DNA from: JAQGMO01 sp050954505
GTDB taxonomy: Bacteria; Pseudomonadota; Gammaproteobacteria; Burkholderiales; Burkholderiaceae_D
Assembly (NCBI GenBank): GCA_050954505.1
Contig: JBPBPY010000290.1
Location: 1-18,170, forward strand
Length of the DNA stretch: 18,170 nt
Reading direction: 5' to 3'
Shown: piece after piece, positions 8,101 through 13,505 of the stretch
How positions within the stretch are numbered: the stretch's first letter is position 1
How the letters are laid out: each line of letters opens with the position of its first letter
Notes under the pieces: generated by a model
Database searches by the model: none
Told to the model about the DNA's origin: nothing
Seen by the model: only the letters and a program-made list of their open reading frames with translations
Made by a program: the position numbers and the translations under genes

Positions 8101-8427
8101 CAGGTGCGGCTGCGGCCTATCCTGATGACCACGCTGGCGATGGTCTTCGGCATGGTACCGCTGGCCTTCGGCTTGTCCGAAGGCTCCGAGCAGCGTGCCC
8201 CTATGGGTCAGGCAGTGATTGGAGGTATCATTACGTCGTCGATTTTGACGCTGGTCGTGGTGCCGGTGATTTACACCTATCTTGATGACCTGGCCGCCTG
8301 GTTCAAGCGGCGCTTCGGCAATACCGCCGATGCCGGCGATGGCGATGGCGACAGCGGGCATGCGGTCGGCAGCGAAGACCAGGACAGCACGGAAATCGGC
8401 AGGACAGGTAGTCAAGATAGACGATGA
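5149..8427 (+). CDS. RND efflux pump, inner-membrane permease (HAE-1 type)
   Basis: This 1092-residue protein is a full-length proton-driven RND transporter, likely exporting drugs or other hydrophobic molecules. The N-terminus (ISINNPVLATMMMVAF, then VDQFPDITFPVV) is the typical first helix and pore-domain entry. The family repeat is visible: two large periplasmic loops, each followed by a bundle of membrane helices. Proton-relay residues are present: D409-D410 in GLLIDDAIVVREN (helix 4) and K957 in GLVTKNAILLVDFAN (helix 10). The IDDAIVV form fits HAE-1 drug pumps rather than heavy-metal pumps. It resembles the MdtB/MdtC-like branch more than the AcrB branch; that placement is inference. 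The C-terminus ends in a hydrophilic acidic tail containing DAGDGDGDSG. It follows its adaptor by 60 bases, with a weak Shine-Dalgarno. No outer-membrane channel is in this operon; the TolC at 9757 is the nearest candidate. Confidence 0.93.
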   Translation: MWFTRISINNPVLATMMMVAFVVLGLFSYSRLQVDQFPDITFPVVVIQTDYPDASPETVESDITRKIEEAVNTINGINALTSRSYEGSSVVIIEFQLSVDPAQAAQDVREKVALVKSTFRKEVKESRVTRYDPADRPMFSISVANESGTNVPQRSLRELTTIADQVVKKRLENVRGVGAVTLVGGVKREIQIYVKPNEMEALGIGVDQVIAAVRNENQELPTGAIRSLANEKAVQVQGRIGDPKDFERIVVARRGGQPVTLAQIATVVDSQQEQQTLALYNGQRTLALDILKAQGQNTIEVADGLQRALVEMAPTMKTLYPGLSIQVIKDGSRQIRVGVQNVRRSLVEGAVLTILIVFLFLNSWRSTVITGLTLPVALIGTFLFMSLFGFTINMITLMALSLCVGLLIDDAIVVRENIVRHASMKVAGRFKSHRLAALEGTAEIGLAVLATTLSIVAVFLPVGFMGGIIGRFFHQFGVTVTAAVLISMFVSFTLDPMLSSIWRDPAMHGATGQAPAGWLARAYAGTIGRVLALFEAQFQRLSRAYQLTLAWSLRHRRSTMLLALASFVGGLAIPASGLIGSEFVPQADYSETGVTFYTPVGSSLEFTETKARQVEAVMREFPEVRDLYTTVNTGSAQGKSYATVYARLTPRDQRARSTGQMSIPLRNRLTQIAGITVTHIGALDGVGGENKQMRLSLLGADLQTLARLSEEVQAKMRAVPGVVDLDSSLKAEKPTISITPRRDLGADLGVGVAQIGNALRPLLAGESASTWRGPDDENYDVNVRLAPSDRSKNDDLARLMLASTQLDANGVPRMVPLRQVADIKPSLGANQINRRDMNREVELSANVVGRSAGQASVDVKAVLDAVHWPPGYRYEIGGSAKNMQESFNYALSALVLAVIFIYMILASQFGSFLQPLAIMSALPLTLIGVFAALLLFRSTLNMFSVIGFIMLMGLVTKNAILLVDFANQARKAGTERGAALLGAAQVRLRPILMTTLAMVFGMVPLAFGLSEGSEQRAPMGQAVIGGIITSSILTLVVVPVIYTYLDDLAAWFKRRFGNTADAGDGDGDSGHAVGSEDQDSTEIGRTGSQDRR

Positions 8428-8555
8428 AAATGGCAACAGCGCAGCCTCACCGCAGAACGCAACAGGAAAATCCAGGCCGTGGCCGCCGCAAATGTCCGAA
8501 ACGCCCGGAATGCGTCGCCACAACCAAAAGTCAAATTTAAATTGAACCAATAATG

Positions 8556-8593
8556 GCAGACTGGACTCATAGTGAGACCAGCCTGCGTTTTTT
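8556..8593 (+). terminator. Rho-independent terminator or leader attenuator
   Basis: Outer arms GCAGACTGG (8556-8564) and CCAGCCTGC (8578-8586) pair with one mismatch, inner arms CTCA (8566-8569) and TGAG (8573-8576) extend the stem, and the loop is TAG. T6 follows at 8588-8593 after one G. It ends about 30 bases before the methyltransferase start, so it either ends the RND operon transcript or acts within the leader of the next operon. Confidence 0.75.
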
Positions 8594-8622
8594 GCATCAT
8601 CCATTACCTCAGGTGAGTACCC

Positions 8623-9273
8623 ATGAATATCGAACAAGCCCGCTTCAACATGATCGAACAGCAGATCCGTCCCTGGGATGTGCTCGACACCCAGATCCTC
8701 GACCTGCTGCTGGTGGTCAAGCGCGAGGAATTCGTGCCGGCTGCGCACAAGAGCCTGGCGTTCATGGATACCGAAATTCCGCTGACGTGCGACGAAAACA
8801 TGCTGTCGCCAAAATTCGAGGCGCGTATCCTGCAGGAAGCCGGCGTGCAAAAACATGAGCAGGTACTCGAGATCGGCGCCGGTTCCGGCTACATGGCCGC
8901 CCTGCTGGCCCATCGCGCACGCCATGTGACCAGCGTCGAGGTCGAGGCCGAGCTGCAAGCGCTGGCCCAGGCCAACCTGCAGGCAGCCGGCATCAAGAAT
9001 GCGGAAGTGGTTCTGGGCAATGGCGCCCAGGGCTGGGGTACCAACCAGTACGACGTGATCGTGATTTCCGGTTCCCTGCCGGTACTGCCTGATGCTTTTT
9101 TGCAACAACTGAAAATTGGTGGACGTTTGCTGGTGGTGATCGGTGAAGCCCCGGTCATGGCAGCGCAGATGATTACCCGTTCAGCTGAAATCGCCTTCCA
9201 TACCGTGACCCTGTTCGAGACGGCAATCAAGCCATTGCGCGGCGCCGTGACACCGTCGCACTTCACTTTTTGA
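8623..9273 (+). CDS. Protein-L-isoaspartate O-methyltransferase-like (Pcm family) SAM methyltransferase
   Basis: This 216-residue protein aligns along its length with bacterial Pcm. SAM motif I is VLEIGAGSGY (81-90), followed by the acidic residue of VTSVEVE (E106), a YDVIVISGSLPVLP post-II segment and GGRLLVVIGE near 166-175. However, the Pcm region normally reading GQGQTISQP is TCDENMLSP here (about 55-63), so the conserved catalytic serine and glutamines are missing and Leu61 occupies the serine position. SAM binding is well supported, but repair of isoaspartyl residues is doubtful and the real substrate is unknown. AGGTGAG at 8611-8617, 5 bases before the ATG, fixes the start. The rhodanese begins 7 bases after the stop, and tolC follows. 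As far as I recall this order recurs in Burkholderiales, suggesting a shared role at the envelope. Confidence 0.87.
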   Translation: MNIEQARFNMIEQQIRPWDVLDTQILDLLLVVKREEFVPAAHKSLAFMDTEIPLTCDENMLSPKFEARILQEAGVQKHEQVLEIGAGSGYMAALLAHRARHVTSVEVEAELQALAQANLQAAGIKNAEVVLGNGAQGWGTNQYDVIVISGSLPVLPDAFLQQLKIGGRLLVVIGEAPVMAAQMITRSAEIAFHTVTLFETAIKPLRGAVTPSHFTF

Positions 9274-9280
9274 GGCCCGC

Positions 9281-9604
9281 ATGCAACATGTGAGCGCAAC
9301 CGAACTGGCAGCGTGGATGGCTGATGAGGCCCGCCCCAAGCCAATCCTGCTCGATGTGCGCGAGCCTTGGGAGTTCGATACCTGCCGCATCGATGGTGCA
9401 GTGCTGGTGCCGATGAACAGCATTCCGGCGCGCCAGGAAGAGTTCGATCCGCAGGCCGAGATCGTCTGCATCTGTCACCACGGCGCGCGCAGCATGCAGG
9501 TGGCAGCATTTTTGGAGCGGCAAGGTTTTGACAGAGTGACAAATTTGACCGGGGGCATTCATGCCTGGTCAGTGCAGGTGGAACCGGCGATGCCGAAGTA
9601 TTGA
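9281..9604 (+). CDS. Single-domain rhodanese-like sulfurtransferase
   Basis: This 107-residue protein is one rhodanese domain with no signal peptide, so it is probably cytoplasmic. Visible features are LLDVREPWEF (23-32), the substrate-loop segment IDGAVLVPMNSIPAR, and the active loop CHHGARS with catalytic Cys65 in the C-x-x-G-x-R pattern. The C-terminal NLTGGIHAWS segment is typical of the GlpE/PspE-sized family. An active persulfide-carrying enzyme is therefore likely, though the physiological sulfur donor and acceptor cannot be read from sequence. It starts 7 bases after the methyltransferase stop, whose TGA forms part of the GAGG ribosome site, so the two are probably translationally coupled. 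Its TGA lies at 9602-9604, and tolC begins about 150 bases later. Confidence 0.93.
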   Translation: MQHVSATELAAWMADEARPKPILLDVREPWEFDTCRIDGAVLVPMNSIPARQEEFDPQAEIVCICHHGARSMQVAAFLERQGFDRVTNLTGGIHAWSVQVEPAMPKY

Positions 9605-9663
9605 CACTTTTACCGTCAAATTGCGATATCGCCTTCCAGGGTCGCGTGTTATAAAGGCATAAT
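9601..9663 (+). promoter_or_regulatory. Possible tolC promoter elements
   Basis: A consensus -35 TTGACA (9601-9606) overlaps the rhodanese stop, but the best partner at 18 bases, GATATC (9625-9630), matches only three of six. Better -10 sequences, TATAAA (9650-9655) and CATAAT (9658-9663), lack a good -35. Independent transcription of tolC is plausible but unproven. Confidence 0.22.
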
Positions 9664-9756
9664 GTTTCCACGCTGCATTTATCGCTGCAATGTGTTTGTG
9701 ATTTGCATGGCGAATGCGTGTTGTTGATTGACTGCCCAGAGCTATCCGGAGAATGA

Positions 9757-11130
9757 ATGCGTTTGATCCCTGAAGTGTCCTCGCTGTTTTCGGCCAAGGC
9801 TGCGGTACCGCTGCGCGCCAGGGCGCTGGCCATCTGTGCCATCGCCGCGCTGGCAGTGTGTGCGCCGGCGCGGGCGGTCGATCTGCTGCAAGTCTATAAA
9901 GACGCGCTGGCCAATGACGCCGTATATGCCAGCGCCCGCTACGCCGCCGTGGCCGGCGATGAGAAACTGCCCCAGGGCCGTGCCGGCCTGTTGCCCAGCG
10001 TCGGTGTGGGCGGCAGTTACCAGCGCCAGGTCATCGATTCGGATATCTCCGGCCAGAACCTCAACCGCGCAGCCAATACCAACGGCTACACGCTGTCGAT
10101 TTCCCAGCCGCTGTTTCGGGCCGTGAACTGGGAAACCTACGAGCAGGGCAAGCTGCAAGTGCTGCTGAGCCAGGCCCAGTTCGCCCAGGCGCATCTGGAT
10201 TTGATGGTGCGGGTCTCGCAAGCCTATTTCGATGTGCTGGCAGCCATCGATGTCCTGAGTTCGGTGCGCGCGCAAAAAGTGGCCATCACCGAACAGCTGG
10301 CCTCGGCCAAACGCAATTTCGAGGTCGGCACCACGACGATCACCGACACCCATGAAGACCAGGCACGCTACGACCTGGTGGTGGCGCAGGAATTTGCCGC
10401 CATCAACGACCTGGAAATCAAGCGCACGGCGCTGCAGCAGATCATTGGCAAGCCGGTCGGCGACCTGGCTGCCTTGCAGCCGGGCGTGCAACTGACGCCA
10501 CCGGAACCGATGGCCATCGACCAGTGGGTCGATACCGCCGTGGTCAGCAATTTCAATGTCATCAGCCAGGACCTGGCGCGTGAAATCGCCAACCGCGAAG
10601 TCAAGAAAGGCCGCGCCGGCCATTATCCCACTGTCGACCTGATTGCCTCGCGCGCGCACAGCAACCAGGATGCCGCCACGCTGACATCGGCAGCCAACAT
10701 CACCAATTCCAGCAACATCGGCGTGCAGTGGAACATCCCGCTGTTCTCCGGACTGGCAGTCAACAGCCGGGTGCGCGAAACCATCGCGCTGGAAGAACGC
10801 GCGCGCGCCGATCTGGAAAACGCCCGCCGCACGGCGGCACAGAATGCACGCCAGGCTTTTCTTGGCGTCAACAATGGCCTGGCCCAGGTCAAGGCATTGG
10901 AAGCAGCGGAAATTTCCAGCCAGTCGGCACTCGAATCGAATCGTCTGGGTTATGAAGTCGGGGTGCGCATCAATATCGACGTGCTCAATGCCCAGCAACA
11001 GCTGTACATCACGCGGCGCGATCTTTCACGCGCGCGCTATGACACCGTCATGAATGGGTTGCGCCTCAAGGCCGCGGCCGGCGTGCTGGAAGAAGCCGAC
11101 CTCGAACTGACCAATCAGCAATTGCGCTGA
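9757..11130 (+). CDS. tolC: TolC-family outer-membrane channel protein
   Basis: This 457-residue protein has a cleavable signal peptide, with a hydrophobic core near 22-36 and likely cleavage after APARA (residue 40) leaving VDLLQVYKDAL, a typical start of mature TolC. There is no lipobox, which separates it from the OprM type at 16657. Two outer-membrane efflux repeats are visible; each has long helices (VSQAYFDVLAAIDVL; ENARRTAAQNARQAF) and strands such as YTLSISQPLF and GVQWNIPLFSG. TolC trimers form the exit duct for RND, MFS and type I export systems, so it could serve the channel-less pump at 5149-8427. GGAGA at 9748-9752 precedes the start. An out-of-frame ATG at 9753 opens a six-codon frame across this start, but the ribosome site is too close for it to be favoured. 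It converges with the TetR gene 7 bases away. Confidence 0.92.
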   Translation: MRLIPEVSSLFSAKAAVPLRARALAICAIAALAVCAPARAVDLLQVYKDALANDAVYASARYAAVAGDEKLPQGRAGLLPSVGVGGSYQRQVIDSDISGQNLNRAANTNGYTLSISQPLFRAVNWETYEQGKLQVLLSQAQFAQAHLDLMVRVSQAYFDVLAAIDVLSSVRAQKVAITEQLASAKRNFEVGTTTITDTHEDQARYDLVVAQEFAAINDLEIKRTALQQIIGKPVGDLAALQPGVQLTPPEPMAIDQWVDTAVVSNFNVISQDLAREIANREVKKGRAGHYPTVDLIASRAHSNQDAATLTSAANITNSSNIGVQWNIPLFSGLAVNSRVRETIALEERARADLENARRTAAQNARQAFLGVNNGLAQVKALEAAEISSQSALESNRLGYEVGVRINIDVLNAQQQLYITRRDLSRARYDTVMNGLRLKAAAGVLEEADLELTNQQLR

Positions 11131-11141
11131 GCGCAGCTCAG
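11127..11141. other. Short hairpin spanning two convergent stop codons
   Basis: CTGAGC (11127-11132) and GCTCAG (11136-11141) form a perfect 6-bp stem with a GCA loop. It includes the tolC TGA (11128-11130) and the TetR-gene stop (11138-11140, minus strand). No T-tract follows on either strand, so intrinsic termination is unlikely to be strong. Confidence 0.45.
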
Positions 11142-11800
11142 GCGGCGTGTTCCAGCTTTGGTGCTTGCGGCACCAGAAGTGAGGAAGCATGCTTCAAGGT
11201 GGCGATGCAGGCATCGACCAGCCGCTCGGCATTGGCTGCCATGTCAAAACTGTCCGGCGCAAACAGCCAGGTATTGAGCAAGCCGTCGATGGCGGCGTGG
11301 AACATGATGCAGGCCAGCTTGACGTCGGTTTCTGCCGGCAGCTGGCGCCTGGCCACGGCGTTGGTGATGGCGCGCTCGAAATTGTCGCGGCCGCGGGCAA
11401 AGCATTCACGCTGGCGCAGGGCGATCAAGTCATAGGCGTCGACGAATTCGCATTTATGGAACATGATGTCGAGCACCGTGCGGGCATGGGGGTCGCTGAC
11501 CATGTCGCGCAGTACGAACACGCAGGTGGCACGCATCTGGCCCAGCGGGTCGGCAACGGAAGCGTCGGTCATTTCCGCAATCATCGCTTCCATGGGCAGG
11601 CGCACCCGGTCGCACATGGCTTCGAGCAGATCGGTCTTGTTCTTGAAGTGCCAGTAGATGGCGCCACGCGTGACATTGGCCGCCTCGGCAACGTCGGCCA
11701 GCGAGGTGCGTGCCACGCCATTGGCGTGGAACACCTGTTCGGCTGCATCGAGGATGCGGGAGCGGGTCTCAAGCGCTTCTTCCTTGGTACATCGTGCCAT
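11138..11800 (-). CDS. acrR: TetR/AcrR-family repressor of the acrAB-oprM operon
   Basis: This 220-residue regulator has an N-terminal TetR DNA-binding domain. The opening MARCTKEEALETRSRILDAA and the helix-turn-helix (about 33-52, ending GAIYWHFKNK) match the AcrR/TtgR/BpeR group of efflux repressors. The rest is the all-helical ligand-binding and dimerisation domain; known relatives bind pump substrates and then release DNA. The frame is open further upstream to 12028, but the start at 11800 is chosen because it gives the canonical family N-terminus and has AGGAA about 9 bases upstream. It is divergent from acrA, and the palindrome at 12022-12045 lies between them, so it probably represses acrA and perhaps itself. 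Repression is inferred from family and context. Confidence 0.93.
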   Translation of the reverse strand: MARCTKEEALETRSRILDAAEQVFHANGVARTSLADVAEAANVTRGAIYWHFKNKTDLLEAMCDRVRLPMEAMIAEMTDASVADPLGQMRATCVFVLRDMVSDPHARTVLDIMFHKCEFVDAYDLIALRQRECFARGRDNFERAITNAVARRQLPAETDVKLACIMFHAAIDGLLNTWLFAPDSFDMAANAERLVDACIATLKHASSLLVPQAPKLEHAA

Positions 11801-12021
11801 GCTGTGGTTTCCTGTTGCTGGTGTTGCAATTAACCAGGCAATATGCGGACGGCGTTTGCGCCAGACCACCCTTTGCCCTATTCTTTCCCATTGCCGGAGC
11901 GGCTCTTTTTGTTTTGTCCTGCATGGCGTATTGCTGCCGGTCTGCCCAGGTGCTGCGCATCTGCCGCTTCCCGCGGCCATTGCACTGGAGCGCATGAACA
12001 AATAGTACCTTATATGCCTGC

Positions 12022-12045
12022 TATACATACAAGTTTGAATGTATA
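12022..12045. promoter_or_regulatory. AcrR/TtgR-type operator palindrome
   Basis: Arms ATACATACAA (12023-12032) and TTGAATGTAT (12035-12044) are inverted repeats with one mismatch, extended by T12022-A12045. The halves closely match the known E. coli AcrR operator (CATACA ... TGAATGTAT). It fills the -35/-10 spacer of the acrA promoter, so binding should block RNA polymerase. Confidence 0.82.
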
Positions 12046-12051
12046 TATAAT
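12022..12051 (+). promoter_or_regulatory. acrA promoter
   Basis: A perfect -10 TATAAT lies at 12046-12051. The best -35 is TATACA (12022-12027, four of six) with an 18-base spacer, inside the operator. The predicted start near 12058 gives a leader of about 86 bases before the acrA ATG. Confidence 0.65.
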
Positions 12052-12064
12052 GGCCCGGTTAATC

Positions 12065-12088
12065 TATCCGCAGCGCTATCCGCAGCGA
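12065..12088. repeat. 12-bp direct repeat in the acrA leader
   Basis: TATCCGCAGCG followed by C (12065-12076) or A (12077-12088) occurs twice in tandem, with a third partial copy (TTCCGCAGC) shortly after. It lies in the predicted 5' untranslated region. No function is evident. Confidence 0.65.
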
Positions 12089-12143
12089 CATCTTCCGCAG
12101 CAACGTGCCAGGCCCACTTTCATCCTTACCGTGTGAGAACTCT

Positions 12144-13493
12144 ATGTCTTCAACCAGTCGTCCTCTGCAGCTTTCCGCCGCCGCCCTGCTGATCCTTTCC
12201 ACGCTCGCCGCTTGCGGCAAGAAGGCCGATCCTGCAGCGGCTGGCGCTGCACCTCCGCCGCCCGAAGTGGCTGTCGTCACCATTGCACCGAAGAGCCTGG
12301 CGCTGGTCACCGAACTGCCGGGCCGGCTCGAAGCCAGCCGCGTGGCCCAGGTGCGTGCACGCGCAGCCGGCATCGTCCTCAAGCGCGAGTTTCGCGAAGG
12401 CAGCGATGTGAAGGCCGGCACCACGCTGTTTCGCATCGACCCGGCGCCATTCAAGGCTGCTTATGAAAGTGCACAGGCAACCGTGGCACGGTCCCAGGCC
12501 AGCCTGGCGCAGGCCGAGCTGAAGGTCAAACGCTACAAGCCGCTGGTGGAAACGAACGCCATCAGCAAGCAGGAATATGACGATGCATTGACGGCCCAGA
12601 AAGCGGCAGCAGCCGACCTGGCAACCAGCCGTGCCGGCAGCACCAATGCCAGCTTGAATCTGGGCTATGCCACCGTTACTGCACCGATCTCGGGCCGCAT
12701 CGGCCGCGCGCTGGTCACCGAAGGCGCACTGGTCGGCCAGGGCGAAGCCACGCCGCTGGCCGTGGTGCAGCAGGTCGACCCGATCTACGTCAACATGACC
12801 CAGTCGAGCACCGACCTGCTCAAGCTGCAGCGCGCCATGGCCTCGGGCAAGCTGGCGGGTGCCGGCAAGAACGCCGCCAAGGTCACCTTGCTGACTGAGG
12901 ATGGCCGTCCTTATGGCCACGACGGCAAGCTGCTGTTTTCCGACCTGACGGTTGACGAAAGCTCGGGCGCTGTCACGCTGCGCGCCGAATTCCCCAACCC
13001 CGAGCGCCAGCTGCTGCCGGGCATGTATGTACGTGCCCAGCTGTCCCAGGCGGTCGACGCTGCTGCCATCACCGTTCCACAGCAAGCCGTGCAGCGCACG
13101 CCGGAAGGTGCTTTCGTACTGGTAGTGGGTGCCGACAACAAGGTGGCCAGCCGCACCATTACCGCCGACAACGCCCAGGGTGACGACTGGATCGTCACCG
13201 ACGGCTTGAAAGCCGGCGACCGCGTGATCGTCGAAGGCGTGCAAAAAACCAAGGCGGGTGGCACCGTGAAACCGATCGACTGGAAGGGTCCGGCGGCCAA
13301 ACCTGCCGGCGCTGCTGGTACCACCGCCGGCACCGCAGCCGGCAATCCTGCTGCACCGGCGGCAGGCACGCCTGCTGCGGCGGCCGACGGCAGCAAGTCC
13401 GCTGCAGCACCGGCAAGCTCCGCACCGGCAAGCCCTGCCCCCGCAGCCACTGCGGGTGCGGCCGCATCGGCTCCTGCCTCTTCATCCAAATAA
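12144..13493 (+). CDS. acrA: RND efflux periplasmic adaptor lipoprotein, AcrA family
   Basis: This 449-residue adaptor joins the AcrB-type pump to the OprM-type channel. The signal sequence ends in a lipobox LAAC with Cys24, so it should be lipid-anchored in the inner membrane. The split lipoyl domain (about 68-100, then APISGRIGRALVTEGALVGQG) surrounds an alpha-hairpin whose tip RYKPLVETNAISKQEYDDAL (about 129-148) is the classical channel-binding signature. Beta-barrel and membrane-proximal domains follow. From about residue 380 the protein is an Ala/Pro/Gly/Ser tail of roughly 70 residues, longer than in E. coli AcrA. The start at 12144 is preferred over a GTG at 12105 because it gives a normal lipoprotein signal; the ribosome site (GAGAA) is weak. 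It is first in the operon, 12 bases before acrB, and predicted to be repressed through the palindrome at 12022-12045. Confidence 0.95.
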   Translation: MSSTSRPLQLSAAALLILSTLAACGKKADPAAAGAAPPPPEVAVVTIAPKSLALVTELPGRLEASRVAQVRARAAGIVLKREFREGSDVKAGTTLFRIDPAPFKAAYESAQATVARSQASLAQAELKVKRYKPLVETNAISKQEYDDALTAQKAAAADLATSRAGSTNASLNLGYATVTAPISGRIGRALVTEGALVGQGEATPLAVVQQVDPIYVNMTQSSTDLLKLQRAMASGKLAGAGKNAAKVTLLTEDGRPYGHDGKLLFSDLTVDESSGAVTLRAEFPNPERQLLPGMYVRAQLSQAVDAAAITVPQQAVQRTPEGAFVLVVGADNKVASRTITADNAQGDDWIVTDGLKAGDRVIVEGVQKTKAGGTVKPIDWKGPAAKPAGAAGTTAGTAAGNPAAPAAGTPAAAADGSKSAAAPASSAPASPAPAATAGAAASAPASSSK

Positions 13494-13505
13494 CGGAGCG
13501 ACTGC

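Larger units (their letters stand above)
11801..12143. other. Divergent acrR-acrA regulatory region
   Basis: About 340 bases without a gene. The right half carries the operator (12022-12045), the acrA promoter and a 12-bp direct repeat in the acrA leader. On the minus strand TATAAG (complement of 12009-12014) is a possible -10 for acrR; its best -35-like partner (TTCAAA, inside the operator) has a long spacer of 19. The stretch 11850-12000 shows only short GC hairpins, including GCCG-GAG-CGGC at 11893-11903 before a T-rich run, too short to call. Confidence 0.6.

Noticed and set aside
6142..9108. A 988-codon open frame on the minus strand opposite the first RND pump
   Set aside because: It is a mirror of high-GC third-position codon use. 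Its product is rich in His, Gln and Arg with no domain, and it overlaps two well-supported plus-strand genes.
11893..11915. GCCG-GAG-CGGC hairpin followed by a T-rich run in the acrR-acrA space
   Set aside because: The stem has only four base pairs and the T-run is interrupted, too weak to call a terminator.
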